Source: Chromera velia (Eukaryota; Sar; Chromeraceae). Taken from it: a stretch of DNA of 30,379 nucleotides. Each line of letters opens with the position of its first letter. The first letter of the stretch is position 1. Below are positions 1 to 9,340 of the stretch, piece by piece. The translations under genes were made by a program, and so were the position numbers. The stretch lies in assembly GCA_018398765.1 (NCBI GenBank), contig JAHBMJ010000023.1, positions 6,142 to 36,520 on the forward strand, given 5' to 3'. The notes under the pieces were generated by a model. That model had not been told where the DNA came from. It saw only the letters and a list, made by a program, of their open reading frames with translations, and made no database searches.

Positions 1-735
1 CCCCCGGGGGGGGGGGGGAGGGCAACGAACAAATAAAATCCAGACCAGCCCAATGAAGCAGCCGCAAGGAGGCTCTCGAAAACTCTGGACAACTGTTTTC
101 CTTCCAGGCATACAGCATTGCAGCGGGAACGGTGTGCATGGTTTGTGAGAGCGAGCACCACCAGTCGGCCACTCTAGAGCAAAGCAAAGCTTTTGCAGGA
201 AGCAGGCTAAAAATACACAGGGAGGGCAAACGAAGAGTGTGAGCAGACAGACGGCCAGACCAGCATGCAAAACGGAGCTGCAAAGTATCGATTGCAAGAA
301 GATCGGCATCACGAAGAGGGAAGCATTCGAGGCAGTACAATACGATAGCGGACCAACACCTAAGACCAACACGCTTTAAAAACAGTCATCTATGTATCTA
401 CACTGAGGGGACCCATCCTGGCAATCAGACCAAACACAGCCCCCAGGGTGCAGGAGGCTGAAGCAATATGCGATTCAACTGTCTCACTGAGGCATCCCCT
501 AGAGGCATCTCCCCTCAAAGAATAGACACCCCAGGTACTTGTATTCCATTGCCCATTCGACCTCCTTCCCTTCATACACCACCAAACCGGAGCTTTCCCT
601 AAATACAGAGGCAGACAGACGGAGAATCTTTGTCTTTTTTAGATTAACTGTAAGTCTTGAGGGGGCGCCCGCTGTGGAGGGGCCTGGAAGGAACCGCAGT
701 ACAGCCACGGTGCTAAAAATGATGATTAAGGGTTT
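1..735 (-). pseudogene. LINE (non-LTR retrotransposon) remnant, reverse transcriptase C-terminal part
   Basis: Read on the minus strand, 708-499 encodes a stretch with LTVNLKKTKIL followed about 30 residues later by EYKYLGCLF. This is the classic order of the late palm of LINE reverse transcriptases (an N..KTK motif, then YLG). A frameshift near 520 moves the frame, and 520-390 continues with ASCTLGAVFGLIARM. Around 355-245 a third frame gives LECFPLRDADLLAIDTLQLRF, which matches residue for residue the plus-strand fragment at 12.24 kb (LEALPLR...DALQLRF), so both come from the same element family. Stops and frame changes show it is dead. It may continue past the window start. The family assignment rests on recognised motif order, not on a search. 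Confidence 0.75.
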
Positions 736-1045
736 TTTTATGCATGCCGCGTCCCTATATATAAGAGGTGGAGCTAACCTAGTTTGTCGATTTGTTCCGT
801 CCTAAGACTACCAGCGACAAAAATAAGTGTCACTTCGATCACCCTAATACAGCTGATCAATCGCGGCTTCACAACTGGTTGGACAATCAAAAGAGCTAGG
901 GTATGACACTCTTGAGCCTCGTCAGTCAGTTTCACTCAGCAATACCCCCTTTTTATCCCGCATACAACACATCAACATGTCAAAACATATTTTTTGTATT
1001 TATTGGACCAAAAAAACCAAATAAAGATGAAAAGTCTACCAGTTT
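736..1045. other. spacer without recognisable gene
   Basis: I see no coding signal, RNA gene or repeat here beyond a TATATATAAG stretch near 755 and short A- and T-rich runs near 990-1030. Confidence 0.4.
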
Positions 1046-1192
1046 TTGAACGATTTTGACCTAAAAACACTCAAAAACATGTTAGCGCCAACAAAAGTTC
1101 TGATTTGCCGGTTCTGGCGGTTCTACCCCCCTGACACTCAAGGCTACTTAAAATTTTGTGCCACTCAAAAATCCACTCTTGAAAGGCCGCGC

Positions 1193-1335
1193 CGCAGGCG
1201 TGGCCTATGTCTTGAAAAGCTGTGCCGCAAGCAGAGCCTATGTCTTGAAAAGCTATGCCACAAGGAGAGCCTATGTCTTGAAAAACTATACGCCGCAAGC
1301 ACAGCATATGTCTTGAAAAACTATGCCGCACAACG
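1193..1335. repeat. 33-bp minisatellite, about four units
   Basis: A unit beginning CCTATGTCTTGAAAAGC and ending with a GCCGCAAG-type segment repeats about four times with small substitutions; one later unit is about 35 bp. In one plus frame it reads as LCLEKLC-type 11-residue repeats, but the units change length and no start or flanking coding context supports translation, so I treat it as a DNA tandem repeat. Confidence 0.7.
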
Positions 1336-1672
1336 AGTTCATCCAATACTGGTGTGAAGTCAGGCCTCGAAACATGAAGGGACAGGACCCTCTTTCTCTG
1401 AGCACCTGCTCCGTCTGCCCTTTCCATCACCAAATGATGAAACCCAAGGCAACGCAGCTTTCTCTTCACTGCCCTAACCCACCTTTCAACATCTGTGTGT
1501 GTGTATGAAAGATTGGTGGGGATGATTGCAACGAAGCGCATGTGCGAAACAAACTCTGATACAAGAAGACACAAGACAAGATAGAGAACAGAGGTAGCAA
1601 GACCGTACTTTTTGCACAAATTGAAGACGTCTTCGGGAAGATCAAAGGTGTTTTCATCGGGCTTGATGGGTC
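1323..1672 (-). CDS. possible two-exon gene fragment of unknown family
   Basis: On the minus strand, 1672-1604 reads ..PIKPDENTFDLPEDVFNLCKKY, bounded by a plausible AG acceptor and a GTCTTG donor (phase 1). 1492-1323 begins after CACACAG in the matching phase and reads VERWVRAVKRKLRCLGFHH, then a charged stretch ending near PVLDELVVRH. The intervening 1603-1493 would be a 111-bp pyrimidine-rich intron. The amino-acid composition looks coding and the phases agree, but no start, end or family is recognised, and the 33-bp repeat interrupts the 3' side. It could be a gene fragment, a transposon relic or chance. Confidence 0.25.
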
Positions 1673-1679
1673 CTCAGAA

Positions 1680-3243
1680 AAACATCGCGCCTGCATGTAG
1701 AAAGGCATGCCGGGGCCGTGATTTCCGGGGCCGCGCGGTACTGCGTAAAGGCAGCGCAACAGTGGGGCGCATACGCATACAGTGGAATAAATTTTAGTGG
1801 CACGAAATAGTACGAAACGATGCCGCCGCTCAAAAATCCTAACTTGAAATTAAATGCCACTGAAAAATCCAATCTTCAAAAATGTTTTCAAGAACAGCTT
1901 AGAGTGTCGGGGGGGTAGGCGGTTCAGGAACCCAAACACCCCCCCCCTGAACCAAATGATAAGACCTTCCATTATATTTATTTCACTTTGTTTTAAGTTT
2001 TTTTGTATGAAAGACTTTATGGAACTAAGAATTGCTTTGGTTCTTGATGGTTCAGATGAGTTCCATAAGTTCTCATTATGAGTTTATCGGTTCAAAAACC
2101 ACCATCGTATGGAGAACTGGAACCAACATTGGCACCCGACCTGTAACCATGCAGAACCCCCCCCCTTTCTTTTGAACCATCCTGAAAACGTGTTTTTCTT
2201 GTATATCAAGATGTTTTTTCTTCAAAAAAAGATGTGAACGGGTGAAAATAAATGTATCAAATGCAGTTCTTGCTGCTAGAACTCTCTGTGTATCGTAAAG
2301 TATCTACAGAGTGTCATACCCTAGCAAAAGAGAGAGAAAAGAGACAGAGGGGATGTAAGGCAGAACCTTCGAGACAGTTCAGTTTTTTCATTGAAAAAAG
2401 GCTGCCATTTTAATCAGAAAGACCTTAATTGTGTAGAAGTGTATCCCGCACGTCTTCCATCCCTTCAAAGAACTCCTGCTTTAAACACTCCATCAAAACT
2501 CTTTCTTTATTTGCGCTTTTACCCACCTCTTTTCTGTCTTCTCGCATTGCCAAAGAAATTCCTTCAGTTTGCGCCCTCCCGGTCAAAAGACCTGGAGAAC
2601 GTGGTTACTTCCCTCCTGAGCAGGCCCTTGGGCTGGAAGGGGCCCCTCGTGCCCCTCCTGCTGTAGATGGAGGACATGCAGAAGGTTTCCTGCAACAAAA
2701 CGCTGCAGAGTGCAGAACAAGAGCTTGTAGTAGCGGTCTATCAACCTTACTTGGACTGCTTTGTCTCCCTCCCCACCTTTCACCCTCCCTGCTCCCAACT
2801 TTGCCACAAAAATGGCCGTTCTAGAAAGCCTGCCCCCCCCCCCCCCCCCCCCCCCCCCCGCAGCCAGCCCCCCCCGCGCGGATCCAATGCCTGAGCTAGA
2901 GTCATTCGACAAATTTCGACAGCACTCTACTCCATCTGGGAAATTTATTCCTTTCGCTTCAAGCTTCTCCTCACCTTGCAGTCTCCTTCTTTTAAAGGTT
3001 ACAGTAGAGTGGGGGTGCGCAAGCTAGGGTCTCTCATCCCGTCTTGAGACCTTTCAGGCAACCGGGCCCAATCGATCAACTGGAGACGAACTCCCTGCAG
3101 TCTCTTTTCCCGCCGGCCATATCTCTTGATCTTGACCCGTGCCATTCTGGTCTGACAAGAAAGGAAGATAGTCATTGCATTACCAAGAAGTGAATAAAGC
3201 ACGCGAATAAAGCGGGGCTCTACGTGAAGCGCCCAGCTGGTGC
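1680..3243. other. non-coding stretch upstream of the kinase gene
   Basis: This holds AT-rich DNA, several C runs, and pyrimidine-rich sequence at 2440-2820. No open frame here looks coding to me: the longest ones are low-complexity Pro or Gly readings of C runs. The promoter and 5' UTR of the kinase gene should lie in its 3' part, but I see no motif I would name. An in-frame TAA at 3208 bounds the kinase start. Confidence 0.45.
2833..2859. repeat. poly-C homopolymer of 27 bases
   Basis: There are 27 uninterrupted C residues between CTG and GCAGCC. Runs of this kind recur in the window (window start 1-18, 13839-13874) and are likely length-variable or assembly-sensitive. Confidence 0.95.
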
Positions 3244-3711
3244 ATGGAAAAAATGAATCACACGGGTGGAGATCCAACCCAAGCGTTGCTTTTGTGGGCC
3301 AATGAGGAGGAGCAGAGCAGAGGAAGAGGAGCCATCACGGGCCCCTCACCTGCCCGGAAGCAGACAGCGGGGCTGGGCCCTATCCAGCCTTCGGCGTTTG
3401 TAGTGGCAGGACCATCGGAGGCCCATGAGAAGAAAGAGACAAGGGGCAAGAAAGGGAGGGAGAGGAAAGCACAGCAAGCAGATTCCCCCCAAGCGCCCAG
3501 TCTGCCCTCCCGTCTCCCGCCCTGTCTCCTCGGAAGCAGAGAAGATGCAGCAGGACAGGTAGAGAAGGAAAGAGAAAAAGGGCCTCAGGCTGGTGTGCCT
3601 TCATCCGGACGGCGCGATCACAGAAAATTGGAAGAAGAGAGAGAAGCCTCATCAGACCCTTCGGGAAGAGGAGGCATCCTCCTTTCGGATTTTGTCTTGG
3701 CAGATACGAAG
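3244..3711 (+). CDS. kinase exon 1: disordered N-terminal extension
   Basis: There are 156 codons from the first ATG after the in-frame TAA at 3208; a second Met lies three codons on. The content is low complexity, rich in Gly, Lys, Arg, Glu and Ser, with basic runs such as KKETRGKKGRERK. The last ten residues (LSDFVLADTK) correspond to the lead-in strand found before the glycine loop of Aurora kinases (LxDFxIGxxL). The AAG|GTAAGT donor is strong and phase 0, and joins directly to the glycine-loop exon at 4037. Confidence 0.8.
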
Positions 3712-6700
3712 GTAAGTGTTGGGGGGCTGTGGTTTCCTGCCTGCTTTGCTTGTCTGGATGCTGCACTACCCGAGACTGTCTTGCTTGCCTTTGCTTTTTC
3801 AGACAGTCGATGCGGTTGAGTCGGCAAGCACAGAAGATTACTCGCACGCATATCCCGAGAGTCAATCGAGACGACTCCTCCCTCTACCCAGCACCGAAGA
3901 GAAGAGAAGAGACAAGACAGGAAACGGACGAAAGCTGCTGTGACTGGTCCTGTCAAGCTGTTGCCCTGCGACCGTGCGAGTAGTCTCTTGACACTTTCTG
4001 TTTCCCTCTCTATCCCCATCTCTCTGTTTTCTTCAGGAAGAGAGCTTCATTGGGAAGGGCTCCTTTGGCGTGGTCCTTCGGGTCCGTCTCAAGGGGACAG
4101 ACCACGAGTTCGCAATGAAAACGGTGAGCTGACACTTGAGCTTACTTGGCCAGCCGGCAGGTATATGGACAGACAGACAGGCCGACTATCTGTTCTTTGT
4201 TCTTTTCCCTTTTTCCCCTTCCTACGCTTGTCTGGAGTCTTGGGACGTAGACGGCATCTCAACGAGACAACGTCACTCACTTTGAGTCCTATCAAAAAGT
4301 TGCTTGAAGCGTCTTTGCTTCGTTGGAGGGGAAGTCCACCTGCCTTGTTGCATTTCAACGTGAATAGACGGGTTTTTAAAATAAATATACCTCTCTGTGT
4401 TCGTCCGGGGGTGCAGATCCAAACAGATGCTGTGGGGTTTCCAGAGTTAGCTCGGCAGATCGAGACGGAAGTTGCCGTTCAGATGGGATTGTCTCATGAG
4501 AACCTTTTGGGACTCCATGCTTTCTTTCTGGAGGTACGTACGTGGGTTGGTTGGTGGAGAGACAGATGGATCCCTCCCTCCGTCCTCTGTTTGTTCTAGT
4601 GGGCATGCTTTGCTGACTCCCTCTTGTCCATTTCAAGCGTTTCCGTTGTAGTCTCGCCCCTCTTTTGCGTTTTTGCACTCAGTTGCTGTCGGAAATTCTT
4701 GGTCTAGCTGCCCTTTCTTTTGGCCCCCCTTTAATTTTCTGTGTAGACTCTTCTGCAGGGAGTGTGCTCGATCGAGTTTCTTGCATGCATGCAGTAGAGT
4801 AGACAGATAGTGGACTCTTTGAGCTTGTGGCCCTCTCAGGCGTCCGTTTCTTTTGTCTTTGTGTGGTGTGGGTGTTTCCTCATTTACCCTTCGCGAACCT
4901 TCCTTTATCCGTCCGTCGTTTTCTATCCCCTCATAAAGAAATGAATGACTGCAGGACACCCGACTTTTTCTTTTGATCGAGCTCTGTGAGAAGGTCAGTC
5001 TGTATCCAGTGGGTATGTCTGAGAGGAACAGTGCTCTGATAGAGAGACCTTGCAGCTGTCCGTGCAAAGGCTGGCAGAGATTTGTGGGAGGGAGGGGAGA
5101 GTAGGGCTTTCATTTTATGTCCCCTCTCTTTTTTTCTCTCGCACACGCACAAGCTGTCTGTCTGTTGTCTGTAACGTACAGTCTGTCTCTCTGTCTCTCT
5201 GTTAGGAGGGACAAGAGGAAACATATCGTTTGTCTGGTCTGTCCGTTTTGACAATCAGTCAAGGGAAGCAAAGGAAGAAAAAGAAAGAAACATGTAGTCG
5301 GTCTGTGCATCAAAAGACGCACGTGGTCTTTTGTGTGCACATGTGATGGTACTTGTATGCATGGAGGGGTGGAGGGACAATGTTTCGGAAGCAGACGGTG
5401 CGCCGATTGGGCTTTCTCTGTTTGTTCGTGAATATGTACGTGCACAAGGCTGGTGAATGTATGTATGTATGTATACGTGTATCAGTATGTCATGTGTGTG
5501 CATGCATTCTTTTGCAGGGGGAAATGTACAAACTGCTACGGATGCAGCCGCTTAGACGGTTCAGTGAAGAGACAGCGTATTTCCTGTGGATGCAGGTGAG
5601 AGGGGCGGGGGGCGCGGGTGCTGGAGTATGGATTTCGTTTGAGAAGCCTCTAGCTCTTTCGTTCGTGCCTTTGGCTGGCCCTCTTTGTGTGTCTGTCTCT
5701 TCGTGAGTATGTTTCCTGACTGGCCTGCTGCGTCTCTCTCTCTGTGAAGGAAATGACGTAGTTTCTCTCCTTCTGTTTGTTGGCTGGCCGGCCAATCTGA
5801 GTGCCTGATTCTGCTACCTCCACTTTCCTTCTCGTTTGTTCGTTCCTTTTTCTTTCTTCTTATGAGCTTTCTTTCCTCTGATGTCTTGCTGACCTCTGAT
5901 CGTGCATGCATGTACCTTTCTGGTCGTGCACTCACTCCCTTCACTTCCTTCCTTCCTTGTGCCTGCCTGCAGGCGCTTGCGGGGATCAACCACATGCACC
6001 TGTCTGGGTTCATGCACAGGGACATTAAGGTCCTTCCGTTCTTCCTTTCTTCCTTCGTTCCTTCCTTCCGTTCTTCCTTTCTTCCTTCCTTTCTTCCTTC
6101 CTTCCTTTCTTCCTTCCTTCCTTCCTTCGTTCCTTCCTTCCTTTCTTCCTTCCTTCCTGCTGTGGATTTCTTTTCTTTTCTTGCTTCTGCATTCATTTTG
6201 GGAGGGAAAGGGGGGGCAGAGAGAAGGCAATGCAGCAACAGAGAAGGGATCGATGCATGGATGGAGAAAGAGGAAAGGGTTGGACGCGAAGAGATAAATG
6301 AGAAAACACTAGAGACAGACAGGCATGCGAACAGATGGACGGACGGACTGATAGGAGGTAGGAAGGAAAAAAGGGGCAGCAGGCGTACCTGTGCGCGCCC
6401 GCATGCGTGTGCCTGCTGGGCATCACCTGCACTGGTTGTTGGTCCATTTCTTCGTTCTTTTGTAGCTATATTCAATATGCATGGAGAGACAAAGAGTTTT
6501 TCTTCTGATACAGGTGCTTAGAGCCATGTACTGCTCTCTTCGACCCTCTTATTTTCTTTCGGTGGTGTCCGTCTCTCCTCTTCCTCTTGTTTTGTTGAGA
6601 GCAGCCGGAGAACCTTCTGGTTGCTTGACGCACGCAAATTTTGATGCCTGTCAATTGTTGTGCCTGTCCTTTTCCTCTTGTTTTGTTGAGAGCAGCCGGA

Positions 6701-9309
6701 GAACCTTCTGGTAGCTTGACGCACGCAAATTTTGATGCCTGTCAATTGTTGTGCCTGTCCTTTTCCTCTTGTTTTGTTGAGAGCAGCCGGAGAACCTTCT
6801 GGTTGCTGCGGGAGACATCGTAAAGGTGTGCGACTTCGGCTGGGCTACCCAGATTTGTGGGAAGAGGAAGAAGCGGACGTTCTGCGGGACCCTAGACTAC
6901 CTCTCTCCTGAGATGCTCAGGGGGGAGGGGCACGACCACACGTCCGATTTGTGGCAGGTCCGTGGCTGGCTCCACTTTTTAGTTAGGGCTGTGGGAAGGC
7001 ATGTCGTCTGTGCTTTTCTCGCTCATGTCGGCCTTCTTGTGGGTAATTTCAAATCTTGCAAACCAGGCAGGTCTGAAGGGAATGTGGATCTGTGCATGCA
7101 TGCGTTCATACAGAGAAAAAAAAGAATTCTGTATGAAAATAAACGCATGGGGGTCTGAAGGGAATGTCTGTCCGATTTTGGATCTATCTGGTCTGTAGCC
7201 CGTCGGCTGCATGCATGGCTTTCTTTCTTTCTTTCCTTGATTCTCTCTCCACTTAATTGTCTGTCCCCTAGCTCGGTTAGTTCCGTTTTTGCATGTGTAC
7301 TTGCATGCATGCAGATGGGAGTGCTCTTGTTTGAGTTTCTGGACGGCAAGCCGGCCTTCCAGTCCACCTCCCACTCAAATTTGTTCAACAAAATCCTGTC
7401 CAACCAACTGGCGTTCCCGAAGGTCTGTCTGCCTGCTTTAGTTAGTTATGGGGGTCTGTCAAGAAGTAGAAAGAGAGGGGTTGGGGGGTTCTTCGTTCTT
7501 TCCATCTGCCCTTGATTTTCTCTTCCTGTGTCTCTCTTCCTCTTGCTCTCGCTGCTCTCTCTCCCTCTCTCTGTGCAGATGTGCGTGCACTGCCTGCTAG
7601 ATGACGGCTGGATGCCCCCCCCCCTTCCCCCCTGCCCCCCTGCAGCACTTCTCTGAGGAGGCCAGAGACCTCATCAGTCGTTTGTTGAAGGAAAGACCTG
7701 CGGAGAGAATTTCTGTGGAGGGTCAGTTGGGGAAGGTGGGGAGACAAGCGGATAAAAAAATGGAGGGGGAGACTGAAGCAAGAAAGAAAGGCATAAAGAT
7801 AGACAGACAAATGTGAAGCGTAGAAGACAGAGAGAGGCAGAAGGTCAGGAGTGCTGATGAAAGAGGTCAACAGACAGACAGGCAGGCAGGCCTAGAAGGG
7901 AGCAAGCGATGAGTGAGCTCATGAGTGATTGAACGTAGGAAGCTTCAAAAGCAGTGGCACGCCAACGGAATTGTACCGGGGATGTGGATGTCGCTTTATT
8001 TCGTTGCTAACGAGCAGAAAAAGGGGACGTGCGATTTCGTCCAAGCCTTTTTCGGTCTTTTGCTCGATCCGTCACTGCTCCCCGCTCCATTTGAATTTTT
8101 TTTCTAGAGTCCTTTGATATTTCGTGGCCGTCCCAGTCTGCACTCTGACCAATGTCCCTCCCGTGCTTTGTTGTTTGGACAGAAATCGTGACCCACCCCT
8201 GGGTGCTGAAATTCAAGGACTCTGTGCGGCTTCCTGAGGGGACTCGAAGGTCTCTCTTTGGACTCGACAGCGAAGAGAAGGAGACGGGAGAGGGGAAGGT
8301 GAAGGGAGAGCAGGAGCAGGAGGAGGGTGCGTGGGTGTGTGAAGAGGAGGACGAGGAGACTGGATTTGTGATTGTTGAAGGGAGGGGGGCGAGGGAGGGC
8401 ACTGGAAGCGGCAAGGTGGAAAGCAGCCAGCAGGTCTGTTCCTGCCGTTCCTTTGTTGTTCGTCCTGGTGAAGCTTCCTTCGCGTCCTCCATGCAGGAGG
8501 TGGTCGTGTTTGATCTGCATTTTCTTTCATACAGATACATATATACATACATACATACATATACATATAAAAAGAATTCTGTATGAAAGAAAATGCATGC
8601 ACTGGTGAAGGAAGCTTCCTTCGCGTCCTCCCATGAGGTCGTGTTTGATCTGAATGGAGGCAGGGCACTCAATCATTGTAGACTGGAATTGAAATTGCTC
8701 ATCGAGTCTTCTTTTGTTAATTGGCTTCGTCACTCAATCCTTCCTTTCCCTCCCCGCGCAGCCATGGAAGGAAGCTCTCTTCTCCTCGTCTCGTCTTGTT
8801 CTCTTTGCAAGTCCAATTTTTTGTGAGACCGTAGCTTCACTCATTCCTGCGCTCTGTCTGTTTGTGTTTCTGTCTTTTTGTTGTCTGCGCTCTTTTCCTT
8901 GGTATTGCTCTCTGAACATCTTCGTCTCCTCTCCTGACTGCAGACGGGGCCAAGCGAATTGAAGAAAACCGAATTGATTGTAGACGGGGCCACTTCTGCG
9001 TTCTTTGGTTAGTACGTCGTCTTTCTCCTTTCTTTCTTCCTGAACAGTTCTTTGCGTTGTCCCCAATTTAATGAACACTTGGATCACCTGTCCTTCCACG
9101 CATTCTCTCTGTGTTTGACTCATAAAAAAAAATCCGAAAAAGGAGCTTTCTGAATAAAAATTGCACCCAGACAGGCAGACCTGATTGTCTCTTGGGCCTC
9201 AGTTCTGCGTCCTGTCTTTCTGCTTGTGTGTGTGACCTAAACAAAAGAAGGAGAGAAGACGAACAGTCCCCCTTTTTTTCGGTATGATTCCTTGTGGGTG
9301 TGTATGTGA

Positions 9310-9340
<31 letters not shown>

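Noticed and set aside
1046-1357. 103-codon plus frame with LCLEKLC repeats
   Set aside because: The periodic part is a DNA minisatellite with unequal units, and there is no supporting start or family.
3803-3943. Open frame after a good AG acceptor, possible kinase exon 2
   Set aside because: It runs to a stop with no usable donor in phase, and exon 1 joins perfectly to the glycine-loop exon at 4037 without it.
8761-8830. Extra kinase exon PWKEALFSSS after a good acceptor
   Set aside because: No phase-compatible strong donor, and the flanking exons 8183-8433 and 8944-9007 already join in phase. Kept only as a possible alternative exon.
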